From: Ifrita kowaldi
Lineage: Eukaryota; Chordata; Aves; Passeriformes; Cinclosomatidae
NCBI GenBank assembly: GCA_013398055.1
Contig: VZRS01007522.1
Span: 3,230 to 67,229, forward strand
Length of the DNA stretch: 64,000 nucleotides
Direction: 5' to 3'
Shown here: in pieces, positions 20,301 to 31,902 of the stretch
How positions within the stretch are numbered: the stretch's first letter is position 1
Layout of the letters: each line of letters starts with the position of its first letter
Made by a program: the position numbers and the translations under genes
The notes under the pieces: model-generated
Told to the model about the DNA's origin: nothing
The model's input: the letters and a program-made list of their open reading frames with translations, nothing else
Databases searched by the model: none

Positions 20301-23300
20301 CTGCCTCAGCACTTGGTGTAAAACAGTAGACCTCTGAGCTAAACTCTGCTAAATGAAGCTGGTTTTAAACCCAGAGAGGTTGAGCCATTCTCACTGATAA
20401 AATGGGAACTTGGTTTATAAATGCTACGAAACTTTGTGTCATGGTGTTTCCAGGCTGACTGCAGTTACCATGTTTTCCTAAAATTTTCAGCCCTTAGATG
20501 AATGACTGAACCAATTTTACCCACTTTTACAGCAGTGTAAATCAGAATTTACTACACTGGAAGGATATGAGGTTAGGTCCAGCACACAAGATCCCAGACA
20601 TGACATTTGCAGGCTGGCACAGATTCCCCAGAGGCATGACCTGTGCGATGAGGGTGTCATTTCCACACAGTAAAACTGTGTGTGAGAACTGCAGGTGACA
20701 ATGGCACTTACAGATAATGCTGGAAAGAGTCATCCAAGAAGGTAAAATTCACAGCTACCCACTAGTGACACATCACAGCTTGTGTCACACAGCTGGAGGC
20801 ATCGGACATCCTCTGCCATGGGATCTTACAGTGTTCCCCTGCTGCTCTCGAAGGTAACTGAGGAGTCTGGTTTAAGGAAACACAGGAAAACCAAGTCAAC
20901 TTGATTCTCCACAGCTTTGCATTGTAGGACTCTTCCACCTTTGTAGGAAGCAGATGTAAAATAGCTTTTCTGTGTTATTAACTCTGGTTTGAATGCCTTT
21001 CCATGCACCAATTCCATTCCTTATGGGAAATGATTCGGCTCCAAGCTTGCCAACCCTTACACCATTTGTGGTTAATTTATAAGCACATGATTGGTTCCAC
21101 TGAAATTCATAAAAGACACTGGGGTAAAACTAAGAGTTCAAAATCAGGCCTTTCAGGATGATCTGCCAGTAGAGTGCTTGGAATATCACGACAGTCCAGC
21201 CTGGATGCAACACCATCATTCTATGATTTTATCTCACATTCAGCATTGGAAGATGGGTATTTGCAGATGAATATACAAATGCACACCACCAGACTACCTG
21301 GTGACCATGGCTTCAATTTTAATGCATTTTTAGGATGTTCAGATAATACTATTTGGGTTGGGGTTTTTTCTCTCTGATATTGCCTTCAGTTTCTTCAGAG
21401 TTTAAGAATCTGCATTTTTTGTTCTCCATGCTATTTCTGCCTGTTATGCTTTTTAGTGCAAAGCCAGGTGCTCAAAGGAAATTGATGCAGGCTTGGATGT
21501 TCACTCCATTTTACCTCAGCTTTACACCACTGCCAGTCTATTACCTTCAGGTCACTTTTCCTCCCTGCCTTGCAAAACAGACTTGAGAGGCAAATCCTCT
21601 CTCCATATCTAAGGACAGATTCATTTAGCCACAGACTCCTAACACAAGTTAACATTTCCAAACAATGTCTCCGTGATTTAGGAGCCCGTGTCCTACTTTC
21701 AGAAGGGATTTGGGTCCACATTTTAAAGGAATTTAATCAGGTAAGGATGCAACTAGGAAAAAAGGCTCTGTTTGAGCTCTTGAAGCTTGATATTTGATAG
21801 TCCAAAACATTTGCCAGTGAGCTCCACAGCCACAGCTGCCTTTGAACCAGGGGCAAAGGAACCAGCCTGCTGGTTCAGGATGCTCAGTGGGATATAACTG
21901 AGCTGTTTAAAAGCTGCAAGACTGGCAAAATTGAGTAGGAAGGAGAGAGAACATGCCAGCCTACAGGGCAGAGCTGGGAGTGTTACAGAGGAAGCCCTGG
22001 TATGGTGTGGATGGGGAGCAAAGTCTGGGATGAGAAGAGCACCACAGCTGAGTTGTAGGAGTGGGGATGCTTTGGGGAGGTCAGCTGTGATGGCATGGCA
22101 TGGGAAGGAGCTGAGGAGCAGGATCCAGGCCTGTGGGAAGAGCCAAGGGACTGCTGTGCGTAGTGCAGCGTTAGGACTGTGCCTGCACTGCAGCACAGAC
22201 CCTTGGTGTGTCCCAGCCCTGCTCCTCCAGGGGCCCGGAGCCTCCAGACCTGCCAGGGGAGGCAGCAGCCCCTCCCAGCCCAGGCATCCTTTTCCTGGAG
22301 AGCAGGGTGCAGGAAACACCTACAGGCATTCCCAGGTCCTGCAGTGAAATGAAGGCAGGCTGCAGCCTGGGGTTTGCTCTATTTAACCAGCTCTGATGGC
22401 ACAGACAAGGAAATCCCTTCTTCCATATGAACTGAAATTCCTTCAAGGGGCAGAAAAGAGTGAATCAACCAGAGAATGTCTGAACAGAGCTGCAGACAGT
22501 GTTTTTGTCCGGGTATATTCCTTTGCTCAGGTGACAGTAATGCCGCCACGGCCAGGGAAGCCAAGTGCCCCACCCGTCAGGGACTCATTCACTGTAAGCA
22601 ATGCTCACCGCGGAGAGGGCTCTAGAAAGGGCTCTGCCAGCGTGTAAATGCCCTTTGCCAGCACACTGTGAGACACCCCTCATCAGATTTCATAATTAAA
22701 AATGAATTAGAAAAGCACCAGCTGTACACATCAGTCTGCAGTGAGGATTGAGGAGAGACGTGTTCTGGTTAACACCCAAGGGGATATTCTTCCCACTTCC
22801 AGGGTAAAGTCATTCATGCAGGCTACTCCTGTTAGAGTTAACAAGACTTAACTATTACAACAGCCTTTGCTTGCCACCTATCCTGGGAAAGGGCCAGTAG
22901 AAAATAAGGTTTGGGACTGTCAGACAGAAAGAGCAGGCAGAGAGATGTAACAGGACAGAAGGCACCTCGTGTCCCTCATCAGCATCTGCTGTGGAACACG
23001 CTAATGAAATACTGACTGAAAGACACGAAACCCCAACTGGAACTGGGAATGCGCCTTGTGTTTTATTCTAAACAGCTTTAATGCTCTCCTGCCTAAAGGA
23101 AGCCCAGCCCATACCGTGAGGGAATGTGCTGAGGCTGAGCCAGGGCAAAAGCATCTCTCCTTGCTCCTCCCTTCTCCTGCTTGGATATCAGACTTGGCAG
23201 CACAGGGAACAGGACTCCAGTCAGTCAAGCTCCAGCAAAAAACCCTCTCTCTGTGAAAAAAAAACCCAAACAACAATACAAAAACTTTGACATCAATTTC

Positions 23301-24000
23301 TAAATAAAACCAAAGACTGATAAATACAAGCTGGGACACCAAACTTCATTAGATATCTCCTTGCTTCCAAACATGCCTCTGGCTAAGCCTACTGTGAAAT
23401 CACAACTCCAGCTTCTCCTGCATGCATGCACACATGCACAACCCTCTCTGTAAAAATTCTCTGCTCTGGGAGCTCCTGAGAGCAGCAGAAACAGTGACAT
23501 AAGGACTACTGCTGTCTTCCCCTTCCTAATATTTTTGGTGTGTTCCTCCCACTTTCCCCCCATTCCTTCAAAGACATCTGTGGTGGTGTTGAAAACCGGT
23601 GGCTTTGCTGCTCCCCTCCCAGCTCTCCAGACGTGGTTGTGCCTGCTGAGCCACTGCTATCAATCCTCTCTTTCCAGCTGCAAGCCTTGTGACTCAGATT
23701 CTCCAGAAAAACCCTTGGCTCAGCATCATAAGCAGGAGGGATTAAAACTCATGAAAAATGAGCTCGTACCAGCCCTTTTTATAAGTCCCTAATGGAGGGT
23801 CATATGAGCTGGTCAGACCCCCTGCCTTCCCCTTTTCCCGCCTCCCCCTTCTCTGATCTTCCTGTTATTCTTGGCCACAAACTGCTGGGCGTTTCAGCCG
23901 GGGCACTTGGATCAGGAGAGGATATCCCATTCAAAAGCCCAAATCCCAGTGTGGCCTTTTCCTGCTGGAAGCAGTCGTAAACTTTTTTTTTTTAAATTTC
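17370..24000. other. 6.6 kb without a supported gene
   Basis: Mostly unique-looking non-coding DNA. The largest frame is 21753-22319 minus (188 codons, Pro/Leu/Ser-rich), with a competing plus frame at 21931-22347, and neither resembles a known protein. A possible old palindromic repeat is described separately at 21030-21165. A shorter similar patch (CAGCAGTGTAAATCAGAATT) lies near 20530-20550. Confidence 0.5.
21030..21165. repeat. possible ancient archosaur/turtle interspersed repeat
   Basis: The elements AACCCTTACACC, GGTTCCACTGAAATTCAT, GGTAAAACTAAGAG and TTCAAAATCAGGCCTTT occur in that order. This follows a palindromic-looking repeat that I recall from turtle, crocodile and bird DNA ('...ttactc...tcccattgaagtcaat...gtaaag...caaaatcaggccc'). 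I cannot name the family with confidence, and the copy is highly diverged. Confidence 0.35.
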
Positions 24001-27000
24001 TTTTTTCTTTTCTTGGTACAGTTTCCCTGACCTACATATTCCAGCGTAACTTCTGCTCTATCGCTGACCCACATTCTCAAACTGAAAAAGAAAAACCCCG
24101 GGAAGACATGGCAGTAGATGAGTATGGGAAGCAGGAACCCAGCCCTGTGGGAAGATCTCCAAGCAGTTGCCCAAAAGTAAGGCTGATTTAGGAGCTTCTT
24201 TTTATTCCCCCTCCCCAGCCCTTCAACCCAGCTGCTTCTACTTAAGAACCAAAACAAAGCACAGATCTCCCACTAATTCAATTTCAGACTGGGAGAGGTT
24301 TTGAACAAATCACTCAGGCTGCTCTAGACTGTTCCCCTGTACCCACAGCACACCCAGAAGGGGAGACCCAGCACCCTCAAAGAGATCTGTGCTCCTGACA
24401 CTCCCCAGTAATTAGACAATTCCTGGATCTGAGGCCCCATGTGGAAGCAGAGCATCCTGAAAATCATCAAACCTGCCGGGAAAGCACCTCCATCCCAGAT
24501 GGCAGGATGGGCAGTGGCAGAAGTGCTGGAAACCGAGCCAGAGGCTGCAGAGGGGGCACCAGGAGTGATTCCCTGGGCTGGAGGAGATGGACACAAGGGC
24601 AGAAAGGGGAGCTGGAGGAGCACAGCCCTGCCCTGGAGCCTCACTGTCCCTCAGGATCACCCTCTCCCAGCTTTAGCTGCACCCCTGGAGCTGATGGGCC
24701 ACAGATGCACAGGCCTCCCCATCCCACCTCCATCTCTCAGGCCAGCCCCCTGCCTCTGTCTATCCTTCATATGCTTCTCCTTGACAAATCAGTGTTAATA
24801 CAGCCAAGACCAAAAGCATTTTCCTTCCTCCAAACCCATCCTGTCTTTACTCACCTCTTCCTCCGCTCTCTGTTGCAGCTGCCCACCCTAGCCCCACCTC
24901 TGTCGTGCAAACTCATCCTCCAGGAGCTAACAGATTCCTCCTCCCTGCTTTTCCTGCATTTAGCAAAAGCTTTTTCCATAACACTTACCAAACCCAGCCT
25001 TGTCCTCGCTGCTGCAGCGGCAGACATGCCCAAGCCATTGCTTTTTGTGCCAGGATGAAGAGCATGTTCACTTGGCACCTACAAATCACCGCCTCCAGCA
25101 GTGCAGTTGTCAAATCTGGTCCCTTTTGTTTAGAATTGAGGGAATATAATCCACAGTGGCTTCCTCCATGGGCTCCTCACTGGCATCCACAGCTGTGATA
25201 TCAATTTCAGGTGATGGGGTCTTGTTCTAGCTCACCACAGATTTCTAACAGTAATTAAAGGATAGCCAGCTATCTGTTTAAGCATTCTAATTTATTGTTT
25301 CTATTTAATTCTGTTCAAATCAATTTAGATGTTCAGAAGATCAGCAGCTGTACAAGTGTTCAATTCAATGGATTCCCATGTCAGAAAGATGATTTCTGCT
25401 GGCTGAACATCTGTACCTTGGGCTCTGTAACTCATTCTCCTTTTTTTTCTTTAAAGCTATTTCTAAGCAGCTCTGTGCTAGAATAGTACACAGCAGTGTC
25501 ATTTAATAAGACACTAAATGCAACTCCAGACTGAAGATGGCTCTTAATGGAAAATTAGCTTCCTTCCAGGCTTTGGTACTATCTTCCTTCTTTCCCAAAG
25601 CATCTGAGGCTCCAGCCTGTCCTAGAGCAGTTACCCACAAGTGGAAAGGGCTCTGACTCAGAACTTGGGGAGATGCCCTCAGTGCATGCAAGGCACAGGG
25701 AGGGACACAGGCACAGCTGCCCAGCAGGTCACAGGGGAGCCAGGACTGGGCAAAGGCACACGTGCAGGGATGTGGAAATACGAGTTTTAGAAATAGCCTT
25801 TAGATACCTTATAACTAAAAAAAAAGCCCTTGTTGAATTGGGGTATTGAATTACCTCTCCTTCTACCCCTGCCCTATCTGGTCTTAGGTGGTGAGAAGAA
25901 AGGGGATCCTTTTTTCCTGTGTGTTCAGTGAAGGAGGTCAGAGTCTCACATGAGAGGCTTGCTTTGGAAATACAAGTGTGCTCCGACACACTATGACTGC
26001 AAAGCACCCACCTCGCAGGAGGATAAAGGAATTCACCCCCAGCAGAAAAGCTGTGCCATGGGGATGACTGGCTTTCACTCATGGGCATGTTTCTAAGGAA
26101 AAACCAGGGACGGCTGGGTTTCCTTTTTGTTCTGTCCTCACATCACACCAGCCAGGTCTCCTGCTGAGACACGCTCTCCTGCCTTTTACTTCCTGCACCG
26201 ACTACACAAATCCCTGCATGATCCCAAGTGTTTAGTGGGGACTTTCCTGCTGATTATTTGGTGGTGCTATGGCTTAGCAGGGCGAGGAGGTCAGTAGTGG
26301 TGGTTTTCTTTCCCTCTTTCTGCATACAACGCGCCCCATTTTCAGAGACAATGAGCACCTTCGTCCCAGTCCCCTCGGAATCATACAGGCAGTGAGAGGG
26401 AATGGTGGGGCTGATGTGGGGCAGTGGTGATGCAGCAGGGAAACACCTCCATGGTGGGGCCACCATCCTCCTGTTACAAAGAGTACATGTCCCCCAAAGA
26501 GGGGACAAAGGCACAAGTTTGGCCACTTTATGAAATCTTTCCGTAAATAAAAACCTGAAACAAGGAAAGCCATGGTTGTACCAAGCCTATGTGATCTGCA
26601 AATGTCCAGGGAGAGGGAAAGGAAAAAACAGAAGGACACAGACACCCCAGCAGTGGATTCCATGGGCTGATACCAGGCCAAGCCAGATGTCTCAGGAGCA
26701 CAGTGGGAGCACAGCAATGTGGCTTCCACACCACAAACACAGACAGGCCAGCGCAAGGGCAACACAGGCATGAAAACAGGCAGAGCTTGGCTCCCCTAAC
26801 CCACTGCTGCCCCTTGGACTGTCTGAATAAGCAGAACCAGGTCTCAGGTCCTGGCCCCTGATCCACTCCTACCCAGCTCCTGTCCTGCTGCCAGAATGGG
26901 GTGACACCACATGCACAGGACTTGGTGACTGAAGGGTGGCCAGGGAGGACGTAAAGTATGAGAAAATTAGGGAAGGGATGCAGAGAAGAGAGAAACTGGC

Positions 27001-29555
27001 AATGTGGGGGGAAACCTGGAAATGAGTGGTGGTACTAACCAGCAGCAGTGCTGACCTGTTCTGAGATAACCAAAACCCAGTGGCAAATTAACTCCCTACT
27101 TTTGTGGTTTATTTTGAGACCTCAGCAGCTTTGAATATGGTGTTTGTGAAGCAAAGACCAAGCCAGGGGAGATCCCAGACAGGGAGGCTGAAGACTGACA
27201 CATAGAGAAGAGACACAGAGTACCTTCAGTCAAAAAACAGGATCACCACAGCAACAAGAGGAACAAAGTCCCCCTTAGCTCTGGCTCTAGAGTTGAACTT
27301 CTGTGTTGTAATGCCCAAGTGAGAGTCAAATTTAAGATGTGCTTCTGCTTTCTTTGCTTGATCCCAGACCTGCGCCCATCCCAAACCATGGTGTTGATTC
27401 CCCAGCACCTCTCTGGGAGTCTCTGTGGCCAAGGGCCGTGGCAGCCAAGTGCCAGGCCTCCAACATGAGCTGACCCCCTTGTGGGATGGCCACAGCACCG
27501 ATGACATCAATAACCGGATTAGACTCGTATCACAGCAAGTGCAAACAGGACCTTGTATGGCTGAGGATCTCCAGCTGCTTCCTGGCCAGGACTATCCAAG
27601 GGATCCTAAGTGAGCTGGGTATCCATACCCTACTGAGCCAGGGATATCAGGGGCCCCATTTGCCAAGCCCAACCTCCCCTTATGCACTACACTTAATATT
27701 TCTAATGAGCAGCCNCAAGCGGTGAGCTCGCTGCACCCAATTGACATTTCGGGCCCTTGGCCGTGGAATTGTCGGCTCCTACTCAGGGCCACCGGGCAGC
27801 CCAGAGTCCAGGAGACCCCGACAAGCAGCCACATGAAAAGGCCTGGAATCAGCCCACTGTGGAGATGAAAAAGGATTTGGGCAGAGTTTAGGCCCTGCCC
27901 CAGTGCTGGGTGTCTCTATCCTTGCACATCTCCTTGTCCAGTAAAATGGTCTGGGAGGAGAAGTGGTGTTCTTTGGCTAAAAATGCCCTGTCAAGCCCAG
28001 ACTCCCTTAGGGGATTATATGCAGAATAGCTTGGAGAGTAATCTTCCACAATTTATTGCAAAAAATACTTAAGGATCCCTTTGAGAAAGATAAAACTTCA
28101 GTTTATATACCCTGGATTTTCCAAAAAACCTCAAAGGGGCCTCCAGGTTTTTACCCAATTCTTACGATTTTGTTAAAAATAGCAGGGACTGTTCGGTGTT
28201 AGGTATCCTGCACAGAAACCAAAGGTACCTTCTCTAAAGTTAGAGAGCTAGAATCAGGAACCTAAATCTGTTTCTCCACCCCCCACCAGTAAATGGCCCA
28301 AATGTCCAGAAGTGCTGAGCAGTCGTGGCTCACATGGCAGAGCCAAGACAGTGCTATGCAGACTGGCAGCAAAATGAAGTGAGCCACAAACCTGGAAGCC
28401 CAAATGACCCATTTTTTTACAAACCATGGTTTCCTGACCTGGTTGTTCACGACTGCAAAAAAATTCATGTGTGGATCCAAAGCTTGCATCTTAAAAAAAA
28501 AAAAAAAAANAAAAAAAAAAAAAAATCAGGCTGGAAAATTCGCCATGGGAATGTGAAGAGAGAGGGTTGAGGTTTCTCCCCCCTCCAGGATGAGTAATGA
28601 AAAGCTTTCAGGACACCGACAGAAAGAACTAAGAAAACAACAGCGATGTGCCACTGCAGTCACATTGCACACAACTGATGCACAGCAGTAACCCACAGCC
28701 CTCCTTTGGAGGCTGGGAGGGAGCAGGTGGCAAATGAGCCAATGTTTTGGTACTGTAAAAGCTCTCAAGTGGAGCAATAGTCATCAGGCTCCAAGAATAT
28801 CAGCAGCCTCCCTCCAGCACAGCAGAGAGAGTGAGGTCTCTTGCCTGCAGGCTGTTGAAGCACACACAACACGTTTAAGATCCCTGAGATAAGTAAACCT
28901 GACAATGCCATGTTTTGACTGGAAAGAAGCCTCCAGCATTAGAGGGAGAAGTGGTGAAAGGATGTATTTCCTTCTTCCACCTCCTCCCCATCCTGTAATC
29001 TGTGCAAGTTTTGGGAGCCACGTGTAAATTTTCAGCATTTTAATATGCTGTAAAATCAGGAGAAGCAAAAGCCTGAACTAGCTGAGAAATGGGACAAACG
29101 CTCTTTTCAAATCAAACAAGGGAGAAATCACAATGCAGTTTCTGAGACGATCAAAGGAATATTTATGTCACACTTACGATGTGCATTAAGAAGCCTTTTG
29201 GGAAGCCCTTGTGAGTCACTGAAATTGACCATCTGGCTGCCATGATTAATGTGTTTCCAGACATACCCCTTACCAGGATTGGATGCTGCTTTATCTGTGA
29301 GTACAGAAGTAAAACCAGGCTTTCCAGAAACACTGCTGACCACACAAAGAAACAACTAGAATCATACATGTGCACTTGCTCAACCATCTGTACCTCAAAC
29401 CTCTCAAGAGTCTTCCTCCATACTCAGGGCCTCTCAAGTACCTCAGCCTGCCAAGTCCAGCTATAAGAAGGAGGAGAGGTCAGCTGGTGTAACAGTTCCT
29501 ACTGCAGAGAGAGGCAGGAGGGGAGTGTGTGAAGATGAGACAGTCCCAGGAGCCA
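24000..29555. other. 5.5 kb without a supported gene
   Basis: Holds the longest open frame outside the gap region (24441-25058 plus, 205 codons). It is Ser/Pro/Leu-rich, overlapped on both strands and has no recognisable domain, so it is not called. The same holds for 26274-26771 minus (165 codons). Ambiguous bases occur at 27715 and 28510. Confidence 0.5.
28493..28525. repeat. poly-A tract with an ambiguous base
   Basis: Thirty-three positions, all A except an N at 28510, so the true length is uncertain. Upstream sequence does not resemble a processed gene copy that I can recognise, and no flanking duplication was found. Confidence 0.85.
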
Positions 29556-29557
29556 CA

Positions 29558-29788
29558 GGATTACAGACTACTTGAGGTTGGAAGGCATCTCTGGAGGTCT
29601 TCCCGTCCAGCCACCTTTGCTCAAGCAGAACGACTTAGGGCCAGTTGCCCAGGACCATGTCCAGATGACTTTTGAGTATTTCCAAGGAGGGAGACTCTAT
29701 AACCCCTCTTGGCCCTCTGTGCCAGTGCTCAGTCACCCTCATAGTAAAACAGTATCCCGATGCCCAGGACACTTCTGTCGCCTGAACT
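29558..29788 (-). mobile_element. CR1 LINE 3' region, diverged subfamily
   Basis: On the plus strand it reads as reverse-complement CR1: ACTTGAGGTTGGAAGGCATC, then TGGAGGTCTTCCCGTCCAGC, then a CAAGCAGA region. It continues with CCAGTGCTCAGTCACCCTCA and TAGTAAAACAGTATCCCGAT, corresponding to the usual 'gtgctcagccaccctcacagtaaagaagt'. The terminal ATTCTGTG units are lost or too diverged. It is more divergent than the copy at 3934-4228, so probably older. No intact coding remains. Confidence 0.8.
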
Positions 29789-29789
29789 A

Positions 29790-31294
29790 AGCATCAGGTA
29801 GCCAAAAAGTTGTCCCTGTACCACAGACAGATAGGACATGCTGCCCTCAGGTTTCACTGAAACTTGTCAGCTGGAGGAGAACAGCAAACTCTGGTTCCCT
29901 TCCAGGTTTGAGGGGACTATACTCCTTGGACAAGTATTTCTTGCAAACCATTGCACATAAGCTCCTCCCAGTGTTGTCCTGTTTTATCTCTTCTGTATTT
30001 CTGGTTCCAGGCCATTTTTCCCAGTTAGGTAAATAGATCTCTCATCTCTGTTTCCCAGCAAGACAACCAGACCTCCCAGCTCTATTCCCGCTCTCCCTCT
30101 GTGCTTCTGCTTTCACTGCCCTCCTTCAGTTTGCCTTCCTCTCGTCTGGCCACCAGTCATCCTTCCACTGATTCAGCTTCACTTTTAACCACCTGCTCCT
30201 ATTCACCACCTTCGTGCTGCTTGATTCATGCTCTGACAGTGCAGTCAAATGCTCCAGCAGACAAGAGCTGTCAAAGATTCTGCTTTCTGGTCGTTTTTAG
30301 CATCCCCTACCTCTGTGAAAACAACAGCCCGACTGCTCTTCCTCTGCACAAGAAATAGCACATGAGTCATCCGGGGAGGATAAATTAAGACCATCCCAGA
30401 AATACCCTGCCTGGCCGTAGGGGGCTGAGCTTTCTGCCAGACCTCAGCATCACTGGCAGAGCGTGACAACATCCCAACAAAGATAATAATTAATTAACGA
30501 TCTTTCACACTCTGAACCTCTGGATTTGCACAGCCTCCTGATTCCGGGAAGCCGGGATCTCAGCAATGCCCACACCATCTGTCTTTTGTCTGCAGAAGAA
30601 TTTATCCCTGTTTTCAGAGGCCAGCAAGGAAACTGGGTCTGTTTAGCATTCTCACCTAGTTACAGTCAGTACGGGCTGTGCTGCTACTGCAAATAAATAT
30701 GTGCCTCTTGCCTAGACTTCAGGAAAGATGCTGTGTGCCAATTTTTTATTTTTTAAAAAAATATTCCATTGAAAAACGTGATTACTTCAAATCTGGGGAA
30801 TGTTTTATGGAGACTTCCGACTTCCTTAATTGGTAAATAATGCTACTTGTGTCTCGTTTATTGTTTATTGTTTAGTGCCATGTCTCTTGTTGAAAGAAAT
30901 GGCAACAATGGTTTAAATGCTTGATCTAGAGGGAAGTGGGAAGTTTCCAGCCCCACACCTAAGTCTAATCTCCCTCTCTATCATGTTTTTCCCTCTGTGC
31001 TGCCTAACATGCTGGGAGTGCTCTCACATTACAGGCTTTCCTGACGAATAGGTCAGGCAGGAGTGCGGGAACCACGAGCCAGTGGAAAGGATTTGGGATG
31101 GAATACCAGAGAACTGAGTCAGCCCATTCCTGTGTCCCACTTCAAGTAAACCTCTTCTCTTGGCTGCCTCTCAGCTTCTTCATATAAGCAAAATATGGAT
31201 CACAGCCTCCTCTGCTCCTAGCCAGGTGCATGGAGCTGTGGGGATGAAAAACTCCATCTCCTGGCCAGTGCCCCATGACTGGGAACACCACAGT
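29790..31294. other. unassigned non-coding sequence
   Basis: No supported gene. Short frames only. An AT-rich stretch with three TTTATTG-like units lies near 30853-30872. Confidence 0.5.
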
Positions 31295-31299
31295 CCTCC
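31295..31299. repeat. left target-site duplication of the LTR (CCTCC)
   Basis: CCTCC directly precedes the TG that opens the LTR and is repeated directly after its terminal CA at 31898-31902. A 5-bp duplication is the size made by several retroviral integrases. Confidence 0.6.
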
Positions 31300-31897
31300 T
31301 GTTGGGGTTTTGGGAGTTCCCCTTCTGTTTTGTTTTGTTTTTTTTTCTCTTAAAGAATTTTCCCCATAGTGTTNNNNNNNNNNNNNNNNNNNNNNNNNNN
31401 NNNNNNNNNNNNNNNNNNNNNNNNNNNNNNNNNNNNNNNNNNNNNNNNNNNNNNNNNNNNNNNNNNNNNNNNNNNNNNNNNNNNNNNNNNNNNNNNNNNN
31501 NNNNNNNNNNNNNNNNNNNNNNNNNNNNNNNNNNNNNNNNNNNNNNNNGGATCAGCTGCCCGGAGGGTCTGTGAAGCTTCTCGTCCATCCCCCCTCCCCG
31601 GGACCCCGGGCCTGCCGGCTGTGAGCGCAACTGCACCAGAGGGGAAAGTGCCCACGGCCTGCGGCTGAGAGACTGGTATTGGGTCTGTGGTTCTGTCTCC
31701 TGCTACTGCCGGAGCTACTGTTGTTGGTTTGCCTTGTTATATGTATTAGTAAAGAACTGTTATTCCTAACCCTATCTTTGCCTGAAAGCCCCTTAATTTC
31801 AAAATTATAATAATTCGGAGGGAAGGGGGTTGCATTTTTCCATTTCAGGGGAGGTTCCTGCCCTCCTGGACAGACACCTGTCTTTCAAACCAAGACA
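31300..31897 (+). mobile_element. solo LTR of an endogenous retrovirus, spanning an assembly gap
   Basis: The element begins TGTTGGGG and ends CAAGACA, so it has the TG...CA ends of a retroviral LTR. It is bounded by 5-bp CCTCC duplications. The right half carries features of an avian LTR 3' part: a TTTGCCTTGTTATA stretch, an AGTAAA polyadenylation signal (31748-31753), then ATTATAATAATTCGGAGGG and AGACACCTGTCTTTCAAACC. 175 N occupy 31374-31548, so only about 423 bases are visible. The 5-bp duplication would fit a class III (ERVL-like) or some class I elements; assignment is inferred. If the gap is longer than drawn, more of a provirus could be hidden. No viral gene is visible. Confidence 0.75.
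31374..31548. other. assembly gap (175 N)
   Basis: A run of 175 undetermined bases, the only large gap. Its position inside an LTR is what one expects when repeats break a short-read assembly. All frames crossing it are meaningless. Confidence 0.99.
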
Positions 31898-31902
31898 CCT
31901 CC
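31898..31902. repeat. right target-site duplication of the LTR (CCTCC)
   Basis: Second copy of the 5-bp sequence found at 31295-31299, directly after the LTR terminal CA. Confidence 0.6.

Noticed and set aside
21190..21235. CR1 3' tail (CATTCTATGATTTTAT)
   Set aside because: Only the tail-like octamer matches; the sequence before it does not follow CR1.
24441..25058. 205-codon plus-strand open frame
   Set aside because: Longest frame outside low-complexity or gap DNA, but Ser/Pro/Leu-rich, overlapped on both strands and without any recognisable domain or splice context.
31142..31668. Open frames of 99-164 codons across the gap
   Set aside because: They run through 175 N and have no meaning.
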